This document shows, piece after piece, positions 33,152 to 43,311 of a DNA stretch of 64,000 nucleotides. The position numbers were made by a program, and so were the translations under genes. How positions within the stretch are numbered: the first letter of the stretch is position 1; every line of letters begins with the position of its first letter. The notes under the pieces were generated by a model. The model was not told the DNA's origin, ran no database searches, and saw only the letters and a list, made by a program, of their open reading frames with translations. This DNA comes from Gambelia wislizenii (Eukaryota; Chordata; Lepidosauria; Squamata; Crotaphytidae): contig JAUMIR010000001.1 of the NCBI GenBank assembly GCA_030847615.1, positions 268,087,187-268,151,186 on the forward strand, in the 5' to 3' direction.

Positions 33152-33738
33152 TGTGTTGTAACTCTGGGTTGCGAGGTTAAATACACAGGACATGACTTTT
33201 AGTAGCTTTTATTAACGGGTCCTGGATCAGGAAGAGGCACCATAAAGTTCATCAGGTGGAACTATAGTATCTCCTTTTAGCTGTTGCAACTGCCTCCTCC
33301 TCACTCCCATTTACTGATGGGTGGAGAGTGACAAGGGATGTGTGTGCATGCACGTGCAGAGAAGCTAGAGGAACAGAGTTGGATGTTTCTCTGCCTAGCT
33401 TCTCGGGCATGATTTCACCTGAAATAACTTCACACAGTGCGTTTTCCTCATTCAGAATATGTTTCAAGCTACAGGAGCCCCATCCCATATTCAGCCATGG
33501 GGACCCTAGTTGTAACTTCTGTGCAACTATTAAAGGGGAAGGAACCCTCTTTGTTATCTGTATATTATATCTGACATTCCATACATTTTTGGTTTTTTGG
33601 TGGGGGTGTATTGGTAGGAGATATTATTTTCATGTCATTTTATCACTACATTCTTTTGCATTTTACTTTCAGGTTTTGAGTTTGTTTATGTATCTCTTAT
33701 GCTTTTGTTTTGTGCTCTATTGTGCCTCGGCCCTTACA
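33152..33738 (-). mobile_element. Possible LTR on the minus strand
   Basis: On the minus strand it starts TGTAAGGGCCGAGGCAC and ends GAGTTACAACACA, with GTTAATAAAAGCTACT as a polyadenylation region about 60 bp before the end. That is gypsy/retroviral LTR layout. The flanking 5-mers do not match, so boundaries are unproven. The 148-codon plus-strand frame is not a gene. Confidence 0.35.
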
Positions 33739-33801
33739 AGGATATCAAATGAATTCAGATTCCTTTTGGAGTAAGTACTGCTAAGCAGTATAACTGCTGT
33801 C

Positions 33802-33826
33802 TCTTTATTTTATTTTATTTTAATAT
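33802..33826. repeat. Short (TTTTA)n repeat
   Basis: Repeated TTTTA units. Confidence 0.7.
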
Positions 33827-33994
33827 GTAAAATTTGCTCCTGCATTATTTAATTCCCACAAAGTGAACTGAATCTCATGACAGGTTATGTTAGTAATATC
33901 ATTGTGGAAAATGTAGCTTTTTTCATATCTATTTAATATTTTACTCTCACACAAACCCCTTTGTGTGGCCATGTGTGTGTCAGCTACACATATA

Positions 33995-35594
33995 CAGTCA
34001 TGTGAAAAAGAAAGTACACCCTCTTTGAATTCTATGGTTTTACATATCAGGACATAATAACACGCAACTGCCTTAGCAGGTCTTAAAATTAGGTAAATGC
34101 AACCTCATGGGAACAACACATGACATATTGTATCATGTCATGATTTAGTCAACAAAAATAAAGCCAAACTTGAGAAGCCACATGTGAAAAACTAAGTTCA
34201 CCCTTACTGCTTCCATAGGAATTCAGATGCTAAGTAGCAGATATGAGGATTCAAGGGCCTTTGATTAACTGATCATCAGCAAGTGTGACCACCTCTATAA
34301 AAGCCAAAGTTTTAGCAGTTTGCTGGTCTGGAACATTCAACTGGGTATTAACACAATGCCAAGGAGGAAAGATATCAGAGATGATCTTATAAAAGAAATT
34401 GTTGATACCCATCAATCTGGGAAGGGTTTTAAGGTCATTTCCAAACAATTTAAAATCTATCATTTTTCAGTGAGAAATATTACTCAAGAGTGAAAAACAT
34501 TCAAGACAGTTGCCAGTCTTCCCAGGAGTGGACATCCCAGCAAATTCACTCTACCATGTAATGCTCCGAGAAACTGGGGAAAAAACAAAACAAAAAAAAA
34601 ACAAAAACCAAGAGGTACACCTCACACTCTACGGGTCTTTTAGCATGTTAAATGTTAAAGTTCATGACAGTACAGTTAGAAGAAGACTTAACAAGTATGG
34701 GTTTTTTTGGAAGGGTTGCCAGGAGAAAGCCTCTTCTCTCTAAAAAGAACATGGAAGCATGTCTTCGGATTGCAAAGTTGCATCTGAAGTACAAGACTTT
34801 TGGAACAATGTCCTTTGGACAGACAAGACCAAAGTGGAGATGCTTGGCCATAATGCACAGTGACACGTTTGGCGAAAACCAAACACAGCATATCAGCACA
34901 AATGCCTCAAACCGACTGTCTAGCACGGTGGTGAAGGAGTGATGATTGGGGCTTGTTTTGCAGCCTGCCACGGGACCTGGGAACCTTGCAATTACTGAGT
35001 TGACCATGAACTCTTCTGTATACCAAAGTATTCTAGAGTCAAATGTGAGGCCATCTGTCTGACAGCTAAAGCTTGGCTGAAATTGGGTCATGCAACAGGA
35101 CAATGGTCCCAAGCACACCAGCAAATCTACAACAGAATGGCTGAAAAAGAAAAGTATCAAGGTGTTGCAATGGCCCAGTCAAACTCCAGACCTCAACCCG
35201 ATTGAAATGCTGTAGCGGGATCTTAAGAGAGCTGTGCATAAACAAAAATGCCTGCAAATCTCAATGAACTGAAACAATGTTGTAAAGAAGAGCGGGCCAA
35301 AATTCCTCCACAATGATATGAGAGACTGATAAAGTCATATAGAAAACAATTGCTTCAAGTTATTGCTGCTAAAGGTGGTTCTACAAGCTTTTGAATCATA
35401 AGGCATACTTAGTTTTTCACACATGGCTTCTCCATTTTGGCTTTATTTTTGTTGAATAAATCATGACATAGTGTAATATGTCATTTGTTGTTCATTTACC
35501 TAATTTTAAGACCTGCTATGGATTATTGTTATTATGTTCTGATATGTGAAACCATAAAATTCAAAGACGGTGTGCTTTCTTTTTCACACAACTA
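33995..35594 (+). mobile_element. Tc1-like DNA transposon with decayed transposase
   Basis: About 1.6 kb with TA before the left end. Terminal inverted repeats of about 190 bp: left CAGTCATGTGAAAAAGAAAG, right CTTTCTTTTTCACACAACT. Between them frames read, with many breaks, VRRRLNKYGFFWKG / GRVARRKPLLSKKN (DNA-binding to catalytic transition), a W-TDKTK-type step with the first Asp, [10 protein letters not shown] (second Asp) and [10 protein letters not shown] (third acidic residue, Glu), the DDE catalytic triad of Tc1 transposases. Stops, a poly-A/CAAAA run at 34582-34602 and frame changes make it inactive. Similar long-TIR Tc1 elements are common in fish and amphibians and occur in reptiles. 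Confidence 0.85.
34322..35336 (+). pseudogene. Tc1-like transposase, broken
   Basis: The coding part starts near ATGCCAAGGAGGAAAGATAT (about 34355), preserves helix-turn-helix-like text and DDE blocks in three frames, and ends near 35330. The longest single frames are under 100 codons. A TAG falls in the usual tryptophan position just after NPIEMLW-type text (CTGTAGCGGGAT). Confidence 0.75.
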
Positions 35595-35600
35595 CACCAC

Positions 35601-35636
35601 ATGCAAATACATAGCCGTGTTAGTCTGGAATATCAG
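35601..35636 (+). repeat. SINE-like repeat, first part
   Basis: AAATACATAGCCGTGTTAGT, CTGGAATATCAG is the head of the reptile repeat also seen at 20396. A possible continuation, GCAGCACCTTTAAGACTGAG, lies at 35984-36004 after an intervening LINE tail. Confidence 0.5.
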
Positions 35637-35694
35637 TAAGCATGATCTATGTCATGATCTTGTTCATTATTAGTTCCCGGCCTCAGGAGCTCCT

Positions 35695-35939
35695 GGCCCT
35701 TTTTAGTCTGCTGCTTATTTATTATTTATTATTTGAATGTGATTTTAGATCAGTTGTTTTAATGTATTTTGGTTTAATGTCTTTTTATGGGGGAGGGTGG
35801 GGTGGGTGGTGTTTGGGGATTTTAATCTGTATTGGGGATTGGACTGGATGACCTTTGAGGTCTCTTCCATCTCTATGATTCTATGATTCTGGTATTTTAC
35901 TTTTTGTAAGCCGCCCCGATTGTTTTTAACAGAGGGAAG

Positions 35940-35973
<34 letters not shown>

Positions 35974-35985
35974 TTTATTATTATT
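35695..35985 (+). repeat. L2-type LINE 3' tail with AAT microsatellite, interrupted by CR1
   Basis: TTTATTATTTGAATGTG and TTTTGTAAGCCGCCCCGAT, GGGAAGGAATAATAATAAT are a LINE 3'UTR and A/T-rich tail. (AAT)n runs 35941-35974. A CR1 terminus interrupts it at 35838-35890. Confidence 0.5.
35838..35890 (+). repeat. Short CR1 3' terminus nested in a LINE tail
   Basis: GGGGATTGGACTGGATGACC, CTCTTCCATCTCTATGATTC, TATGATTCTG: only the last ~55 bp of CR1, ending in ATTCTATG units. Confidence 0.75.
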
Positions 35986-36026
35986 GCAGCACCTTTAAGA
36001 CTGAGAGAGAGAAAATTTCCTGATTT

Positions 36027-36300
36027 ATGTCCATTTATCCTTTGGCACTTGTTTGCCCAATGCAGAGGATAAATGGACATGAATCAGTCATTAGGAATGG
36101 GAATACACAAAAACCAACTGCAGAATACTTCAGTCTCCCTGGACATTCAATCTCTGACTTCAGGACAGCTGTACTTGAACAAAAAATCTACAAGGGAAGA
36201 TTGGAAGTATAAACAGCTGAATTGGAATATATCCACAAATTCCAGTCCATCAACAGTGGGCTGAACAGAGGAAATGGTTTTCAGGCATACTATCCTTATC
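36027..36300 (+). pseudogene. Possible Penelope-like element, GIY-YIG nuclease end
   Basis: The plus frame reads MQRINGHESVIRNGNTQKPT, AEYFSLPGHSISDFRTAVLE, KIYKGRLEVY, then LNWN. Text of this form (R-x-N-x-H-S-DI, then HF-LPGHS--D) is what I associate with the C-terminal GIY-YIG endonuclease of vertebrate Penelope-like elements. Stops interrupt it after residue 61. The region starts with a 25-bp inverted repeat (36027-36083), so the minus strand also encodes a YPL...RINGHKS peptide: an inverted duplication of the same coding text. Assignment from memory of the family; moderate to low certainty. Confidence 0.35.
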
Positions 36301-37261
36301 ATAACACTACTTAACACCCTAGTATCATGAGGGCACTCTTGGACCAGCACCACACTACATTCAAAAACCTACTCCAACATTTATATGGTCATCCACCCAC
36401 CCTGGCCTTAGGCAATATCTTTCCTCTTGTCTTTGCCCCTCAATGGCCATCACTATACTAACTAGAAACCTCATCACCACACCCACCAGTTTTGCATTAC
36501 TATGGCTATTCAACAGCCCACTTAGAAGGTTTGCTCCTGGGCACCAGTTCACTCCAGCATCTGAGGAAGTAGACTAAGGAGATTATCAGACAAGCTTCTA
36601 AAAACGTTCTTTCCCCGCTATATATAAAAACGTAAGTATCCTGGCACAATAACCCTTTTTATCAGACGTTGTTGTAATAATGAGAAGGAACAGCCTCAGC
36701 ATTATTGGAGCATGAACACTAGCGCTGTTTACTTATGTGTTCGCTTGCGCAGATGACCTCAGCGGTTCTCACGAGAAGATGCAAGTAGGCTTTAAAGTCA
36801 AAAAACACCAAAACTAACAAGCAAGACTGAACATTTAAGCACTGAAATACACTATACAATTTGCCAGCAAAACGGGGAGGTTCATAAAAATAGCATCCTG
36901 TGCCTAGTTTTCACGTTCTTACCTGGAAGTGTTCTGCCATGTATCACCCATTGATGCTCTATTCACAAGAGCATAATGGGACACAGTTTCAGACCCTTGT
37001 AATACCATGAAAAAATGCCATCATCGATCAATTGACGGCTTGGTCTGTTAATAAAAAGGAACACCTTATTCACGGCAGTGGGGTACTTCGAGAACACAAG
37101 GAGTCAACATTGTGTGATAGGGCAGCCCTTTTACGGTATCCTGCCATTGATATCATGCCATATTTGCCACATTTGTTAATCTCCCAAGTCTATGAAAGCA
37201 TCATTTGCCAGAATTTTCTCTCTCTCAGTTAGTCTAGTCCTGCCAATCCAATAAGTATTAT
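36301..37261. other. No firmly recognised feature
   Basis: 36301-36560 may continue the Penelope-like fragment (TYSNIYMVIHPP). At 36582 an ATTATCAGA tip like that at 17414 occurs, without a clear partner. Confidence 0.3.
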
Positions 37262-37763
37262 GCCTCCTTTATTCCATTGTATTTATCTTTCCCAAAATAC
37301 CCAGTAGATCTACTGAAGGTAGCTTTCATGCAGGCAAGACTAAATGTTCTCCCACTGGCAGACTGGATGGGTCGGCATAAGGGGGTTCTTAAGGACAGAG
37401 TATGTGGTTCTAATTCCATGTCAATTGAAGATATAACTCATGTATTGCTTGAATGTTCCTTTTACAATGATCTTAGAAACAACTACATTTATCCATTGTT
37501 AAGACCAATGGAGGGAATGCCGTCTATTGTAAAGGTTTGTTTTCTGTTGTCAGATGTAGAGAAGTATATATCTTTTAGAACATCTAAATTTCTTGTTAAG
37601 GCTCTACAAATATGTGCTATAAAGTTTAAAGGGCATGCGGAAAGTGATTTATCCCTTAAAGGTTAACTGGTAGAAATTTAAATTATTTAGTCTCCTTTCC
37701 CTTCCCCCCTTTTATTTGTGTATAATGACTGTTGGTTAAAACACAATAAACTTGAACTTGAAC
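37262..37763 (+). pseudogene. LINE ORF2 C-terminal fragment with zinc-knuckle and 3' tail
   Basis: A 130-codon open frame (37277-37666): KVAFMQARLNVLPLADWMGR, SIEDITHVLLECSFYNDLRN, FRTSKFLVKALQICAIKFKG. The C...ED-THVLLEC arrangement is the C-terminal C/H zinc-binding region of several LINE polyproteins; one of the usual leading Cys is missing. A short 3'UTR ends AATAAACTTGAACTTGAACT, an ACTTGA repeat tail typical of LINE termini. The frame is open, so this end may be relatively young. Clade not assigned. Confidence 0.55.
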
Positions 37764-38440
37764 TCTCAGTCTCAAAGAAAGGTCCCCTTGCTTACTAATA
37801 TATACCACAAACAAACAGCAGCCATGAGGCATGACTGGAGCCAGAATTTATACAGGCTATGAAAAATAGAAATTAATATTTAGATTCAATGTTCTCATCA
37901 GTATGATGAAATTTTTTTGTAAGGGCCTCTTTAAAGAGCTTGTACAGAACAAAACTTGTAACACATCCTTGGCTTCTTCATGCTGTGCAAAACCTTACTA
38001 GGGAGTCGGGGAGTGTAAAGATGGAGCAGCCAGGTACTTTGTCATTCATATGGAAGTCACAGATGTCTCGATCTTTTTCCAACTTCCCTTCAGCAAGATC
38101 GGCCATTTATTCACCCAAATCTCCCTAGCACCATCTTCTGTGCCAGCAAACAAGATCAAAGTGAATCAATGAATTAAAAACAGGATGTGACTAGACTGTT
38201 CACATCAGGTTCCAGATCTCATTGTCAAGAGTGCCCCAATCTGTCCATGTCATGGCAAAGAATTTTCTTCACCATTTTTAGCTAGCATTATGAATTTGTT
38301 AAAGGCTCAATCATGTCTTCAGCTGGATTAGATATTGCAGAAGTGAAACATTACTTCAGCAACATGTGAGCTCAGATAATCCCTGTGGGAGATTATTTTT
38401 ATGGGTTACACCATGAAATACCCATGGGACCTATTATTAG
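37764..38440. other. No recognised feature
   Basis: No repeat or exon identified by eye. Confidence 0.35.
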
Positions 38441-38625
38441 TATTTATTAATTACACTTCTGTTTTATTAGTTACATTTATATCCCGTCTTTCTTCTAATG
38501 AGCTCAATATGTACAAGACTCTCTTCTCTTCTACTTTATCCTCATAACAACCCTTTGAGATAGATTAGGCTGGAAGAAAGACTGGCTGGCCAGAACTCTA
38601 ACCACTAGAGCATGCTAGCTCTCTC
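38441..38625 (-). repeat. tRNA-derived SINE with LINE-type tail
   Basis: On the plus strand: ATTTATATCCCGTCTTTCTT, ATCCTCATAACAACCCTTTG, AGATAGATTAGGCTGG, CTCTAACCACTAGAGCATG, CTAGCTCTC; the element therefore runs on the minus strand. Common reptile CORE-SINE-like layout. Confidence 0.6.
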
Positions 38626-39000
38626 CTGTGTCACCAGTTGAGATCTGTTCAACAGGGATGGTTATCCAGCAATCATACAAACTACTAGGAGCCTCTACTA
38701 TCTCAGAGACCAACATTACCATCTCTGGGCCAGGTTTAGGTAGTGGCTCTCATGTCAGCAAGGTGGTGAATCAATGCTGCATTTTAGTCTGAAATGTAAA
38801 GAAGCTTGTAGTGGGCTTGGTGCCAAAAGAATAGTAAGTGAGTTCTGTTAGAGGCAAGCAAAGTTCCACCTTGCCTAGGTCCAGATGCAGATGAAAGGCC
38901 CTCCTTCCATCCCAACTGCCACTGCCCTGGCCTCAGAGGGAGAGAAGAAGAAGCCGTATCAGCTGGACTTTATCCCCTCCCCTACTGCCATCCCCTTTCT
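38626..39000. other. No recognised feature
   Basis: No repeat or exon identified by eye. Confidence 0.3.
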
Positions 39001-39004
39001 TTGT

Positions 39005-39109
39005 GTGTCATGTCTTTAGGGCAGGGAACTGTTTTTCCCCCTGTTCCTTTTCTTGTAGAGCACCATGTACAGTGATGGTGCTATATAAATAAGCAAATAA
39101 ATAAATTAT
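39005..39109 (+). repeat. SINE/LINE 3' tail
   Basis: TTTAGGGCAGGGAACTG, GAGCACCATGTACAGTGATG, GTGCTATATAAATAAGC, AAATAAATAA: a common amniote CORE-SINE/L2 tail. Confidence 0.5.
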
Positions 39110-39479
39110 AGTGATTACTGAGGGCTCACACCACATCCTATACAGTGAGACATCTGCAACTTAGTAAAGTGGGCAGTTTCTAGTGAGAAAAGTAGGCCTC
39201 TCGTGTAAGATAATTGGTAGCAAGAAGTGCAGCTTCTCAAGCTGCTCAACATTCAAAGTTTCCTGGTTCTGCCAGCCTGCCTCAAAGGTATGAGATAAGG
39301 ATGGTTTTTCTACATCTCATGGAGAGAGAATGGGAACTCTCCCTTCCTTGTTGGATGGCTGAGCTGATTTTGACAGGGGAAAGTAGTTTATAACCCAGCC
39401 TGGACATTTTTGAGCAAGTTCTAGAATATGAGAGATGGGTATATAAATGTGCACCAAAGTGAATTCCTTTAGTCTTGCT

Positions 39480-40043
39480 GTAGCAGAAGGAGAGTGCTGC
39501 AGCTAGTGCAAAATGCAGTGGTTTGATAGGTAGCTAGAATACCATATAGACTTTTTATAATGCCAGCCTTAAAAGGATTTCACTGGCTGGCAAGATAGTA
39601 CTGGTCTGAATTCAAGGTGCTTGTGGTGACATTTAAGGCCTCACATGTCTTCAGGCCTAGATACTTGAAGGATCATGTCTTATATTTGCCTGCCTGAGGA
39701 CTGAGGTGTGCTGGGGGGGGGGCATTCTCTGTGCCCCATCAGTGAGGTAAATACACTGTGTGAGGACAAGGGAGAGGGACTTCTCAGCTATGGCACACCA
39801 GTTGTGGAACACTCTCCCCTTGAAATCCCAATTGCTACCAACACCGATTTCATATAGGTGCCAAGTAAAGAAATGGCTGTTTATTTAAGCCTTTGGGACC
39901 TAAGTGATTAACTCTAACATGTGTATGAAGATTATTTTAAAATGTTTAAAACTTTTAACCCTATTTAATTTGAAATGTTTTAAAAAATTAGCCTTTCAAC
40001 ATTATTTTTATGATTTTATATAGTTTTAATCTGCTTATATTTA
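39480..40043 (+). pseudogene. L2-type LINE, ORF2 C-terminus and 3'UTR (part 1)
   Basis: Broken plus-strand text reads LQLVQNAVV, PALKGFHWLA, EFKVLVVTFKA, then YLKDHVLYLP-like text and HQLWNTLPLKSQ-like text: the end of L2 ORF2 (VQNAAARLV...HWLPV...FKVLVLTFKAL...WNSLP). It is interrupted by a MITE at 40044, and the 3' tail resumes at 40276. Confidence 0.7.
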
Positions 40044-40273
40044 GAGATCACCCCCATATTCATGGTGGATACATCCCAGCCTTGTCATGGATACATGAAA
40101 CCATGGATAATAGTGAACCCCATTGAAATGAATAACTTCCGGCCCAACTTCCAGTGGAAGCATACCATAGAATCGTGCTGGAGGATCTAGAAAATACCTA
40201 GAGGAGACATATTTTTTGGATGTGGCAAAGTGAAACCGTGAACGCTGGTCTCGTGGATATGGGGGTCAAACTG
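40044..40273. mobile_element. pogo-like MITE nested in an L2 tail
   Basis: The right end is GGATATGGGGGTCAAACTG followed by TA; the left end CACCCCCATATTCATGG is its decayed inverse. The interior TTCCAGTGGAAGCATACCAT and GGAGGATCTAGAAAATACC also occurs, inverted and expanded, at 60060-60320. Non-coding. Confidence 0.65.
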
Positions 40274-40275
40274 TA

Positions 40276-40345
40276 TGTTTGCAGCCTGCCCTGAGATCTT
40301 TTGATGTAGGCTTGGAACTAAATATAAGTAAATAAATCAGGCTGC
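40276..40345 (+). repeat. L2-type LINE 3' tail (part 2)
   Basis: GTTTGCAGCCTGCCCTGAG, ACTAAATATAAGTAAATAAA: the tail that completes the LINE at 39480-40043. Confidence 0.65.
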
Positions 40346-40920
40346 TTCCTAGGGAACCTGAATTTGAAGGCCTGGGAGGTGCTGCATATTTGGGGCTCCA
40401 TGGCAATGAGAAAAATGTGTGTCTATCAGCTGAAGTGGCATGAGTTTCTTTTCCTTTATTTCCCATCCCTGCACCCATTTATCATTGCTGTACACTCAAG
40501 AAATTGTCATTTTGTGCCATCAGTCACTTTGTTTCATTTTTACAGATTTAAATTCCTTTTCAAATTGGATTTGGCTGGGCCCTGAATGGACCAGGGCCAC
40601 TAGGATCATTGCAGAGCTATCCAACGTGCTGAACCTATTTGGGGAATAGGGTTTTGCATGTGTCAGATCTCCCTTAAGGTCTACACTAAAACTTGGATTC
40701 ACTGTCCCACTAACATAGAAGCCACCAGCCACAAGGACTTTTGCATCTCAAGACCACATGAAGTCACTAGCCTAGGTCTGGAGAAGTGATTCAGAGCAGT
40801 AAATACAGTAATAGCAGGGCAAGCAACTACACAGAGCTTGTTTTGCATGATTCCACATAATAATGTCAGGAAACCCATCCTATAACCAAGTGGTGAGCAT
40901 AGCAATTGAGTTTTTCTAGA
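40346..40920. other. No recognised feature
   Basis: No repeat or exon identified by eye. Confidence 0.35.
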
Positions 40921-41035
40921 CTAACCTTTCTCCAAATGTTGAACCACAACTGTCACCATCCCTAGCCTTTGCCAAGGGGACAATGTGAGTTATAGCCCAA
41001 CAACCTCTGAGGGTCCAAGCTTGAGAAGGGCAGCT
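40921..41035. repeat. Reptile interspersed repeat (foldback, 'GGGAGTTGTAGTCC' type)
   Basis: ATGTTGAACCACAACTGTCA, CCATCCCTAGCC, ATGTGAGTTATAGCCC, AACAACCTCTGAGGG. Related stretches lie at 49676-49745 and 56345-56450. Confidence 0.4.
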
Positions 41036-41498
41036 GTGAAGCTTGTAGCAATAAAAATGCATGTTGGTGTAGGCAGCATCAGGTACCAGTCACAAGATTT
41101 ATTGATCTGATAGATACATCTGTCTTGGTTGGTTATGCACAATTACCTTGTTCTGGCAGTGTGTGCAAATAACATCATTTATTAGGGATGGCCCAGGACA
41201 TTTTATTCCACATATACTGTATATGCTTGTCCAAGGATTAAGGTCTGTTGAAGTGAGGGAAATATATTGTGTGAGGATGTGGGAAAGGGACTTCTGTGTT
41301 GTGACACCTTGGCTATGGAATGCCCTTTCTTTAATGGCCCAATTGGTACCAATGGTGTCTTCATTTCAGTACCAAGTCAAAACACTGCTTTGTGTTGAAG
41401 CTTTGGGGGTCTAATAATTTTACCCAGTTTGTTCATGTAACTGCCTTAGCTTGCTTTAACATGTTGGTTGGTGGCGCAGTCAAGTGGTTTAGGCGAAT
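41036..41498. other. Possible old LINE C-terminal text
   Basis: The plus frame at 41240-41414 (YCVRMWERDFCVVTPWLWNA) resembles the worn 'RAFSVAAPTLWNSLP' end of L2; too short to define. Confidence 0.35.
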
Positions 41499-41499
41499 C

Positions 41500-41670
41500 T
41501 ATCACATGGTCTTCTTGGCCAGATTTGTTTAGAGGGGGTTTGCCTTTGCCTTCCTCTGAGGCTGAAAGAGTGTGACTTGGCCAAGGTCACCCAGTGGCAG
41601 AGCGGGGATTCAAACCCTGGTTTCCAGAGTCATAGTCCAACACTCAAACCACTATATCATGCTGGCTCTC
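41500..41670 (-). repeat. tRNA-derived SINE
   Basis: Plus-strand text AAGGTCACCCAGTGGCAGAG, GGGGATTCAAACCCTGG, CATAGTCCAACACTCAAACC, CATGCTGGCTCTC is the reverse complement of the SINE at 56046, so the copy is on the minus strand. Confidence 0.7.
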
Positions 41671-41984
41671 TTTTACATGTTAGATAGTGGAATATGATTT
41701 TAGACTATAAATTATCCCTTCCTGTTTTACATGCTGAATTGTTTAGACTGATTTTAGTATATATTGCCCTGAGATCTTTGGGGGCTATATGGGGGGGTTG
41801 TCTATACAGTGAAAATACTTTTCATAGAATTTTAGGAGAATACATTTTGTCCCAATGGGATCCGACATCACTTTGCGATATTTGGAAAGAGTGGGGGGAA
41901 ACCTCAGTGGGAAAAGCCTTTGCAGCTTTTCCCAACTTTTAAAAAAACTCCAAAGGAAATGTGCATTGCCACTCATTGGGACAA
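41671..41984. other. No recognised feature
   Basis: No repeat or exon identified by eye. Confidence 0.3.
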
Positions 41985-43070
41985 CTGATTTAATAATAAT
42001 ATATGATAATATTTTTTTATTTTTAACCCGCCCCTCTGCTCGGCAACTGGGGCGGCATACAACAGGATTAAAACAGCAGCAAGTTAAAACAATCCTTCCC
42101 AATCCTAACCCTCCCACCCCTTAAAACTAAAACTAGTAGAGAATTAAAACAAAGATAAAATACAACACACACACACACACACAAATGGCAATAGCGGCAG
42201 GAGGTGGGTAAGCAATCAACTCCACTTGAGCTGGGAAGTTATTCCAGGAAGGCCTGCCAGAAGAGATCCATCTTTAGCACTTTCTTGAAGCTATCAAGAG
42301 TAGTGATAAGACGGATCTCGTCTGGCAAGCCATCCCAAAGTCTGGGAGCCGTAGAAGAGAAGGCCCTCTGGGAGGTCTGCAACAGCCTAGTTTTCATAGG
42401 TTGCAGCAGGTTCTTCCCAGAGGACCGAAGTGCGCGGGGGGATCATATGGGATGAGGCAGTCCCAGAGATAAGATGGACCCAAGCCATGTAGGGCTTTAA
42501 AGGTTAAAACCAACACCTTGTACTGTGCCTGAAAACTGATCTGCAGTCAGTGGAGAGATTTAAGCACAGGTGTTATATGCTCTCTCCTAGATGTACCCGT
42601 AATTAACCTGGCTGCCATATTTTGTACCAGTTGAAGTTTCCGGGTTAGGCACAAGGGCCCCATGTAGAATGCGTTACAGTAATCCAAACGTGAGGTTACC
42701 AAAGCATGTACCACAGTTTCCAGATCCCTTATCCAGGTAAGGGCGCAGCTGGCATATCAGCCGAAGCTGATAACAGGCACTCCTGACTGTCGCACTCACC
42801 TGACTAGTCATGTGAAGTGACGAATCTAGGAGTACCCCCAGACTGCGAACACAGTCCTTAGAGGAGAGTGTGACTCCATCCAGGACTGGAAGTTGTATTC
42901 CCAGACCTGGTTTTGGGCCTGTAATTGTCAGTACCTCCATTTTGTCTGGATTTAGTCTCAATCTGTTTTTCCTCATCCAATCCATTACCACTCTAAGACA
43001 GTCACTGAGAGGAGAGATGCCATCTGAAGTCTGAGATTGTACCATTTGCCCAGAGATTTGCATTGCTGCC
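41985..43070 (-). pseudogene. L2-type LINE, RT C-terminus and 3' end
   Basis: Minus-strand frame: LSDCLRVVMDWMRKNRLRLN, PDKMEVLTITGPKPG, LPVLDGVTLSSKDCVRSLGV, LLDSSLHMTSQVSATVRSA, CYQLRLICQLRPYLD. In broken frames HITPVLKSLHWLQ- and YKVLVLTFKALHGLG-type text follows down to about 42200. The 3' end near 42000 has GCCGCCCCAGTTGCCGAGC, AGAGGGGCGGG and an AATAAT tail. An (AC)n run lies at 42163-42184. The element is 5'-truncated at about 43070. Closely comparable to the L2 at 24778. Confidence 0.8.
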
Positions 43071-43309
43071 CTTTCCTGATAACAGTGGAAGTGGAAAGCT
43101 GATGGTTGGATATGTGTAGGGGGCAGAGCTTGCTGGCAAGGCAGCACCTGGAATCGCCATGTTGGATTTTCGTTGTAGCGATCGTTCACTGAGGTGACAA
43201 AATAGGCTTTTTTCTGTTTATTTAAGCAGAAGATCACACTTCCACACCTTGGATTTGCTTAAAAAAAATACTGTTCAGCAGCAGCAACTGGTGACAATAA
43301 CAATGTAAG
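43071..43309. other. No recognised feature
   Basis: Flank between an L2 copy and the GC-rich element. Confidence 0.3.
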
Positions 43310-43311
43310 TA

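Noticed and set aside
33328..33774. 148-codon plus-strand frame with hydrophobic C-terminus
   Set aside because: Coincides with an LTR-like segment read in the wrong direction; the hydrophobic part comes from T-rich sequence.
34648..35160. 170-codon minus-strand frame
   Set aside because: Antisense shadow of the Tc1 transposase region.
35941..35985. (AAT)n as a stand-alone microsatellite
   Set aside because: It is the tail of a LINE 3' end and is reported there.
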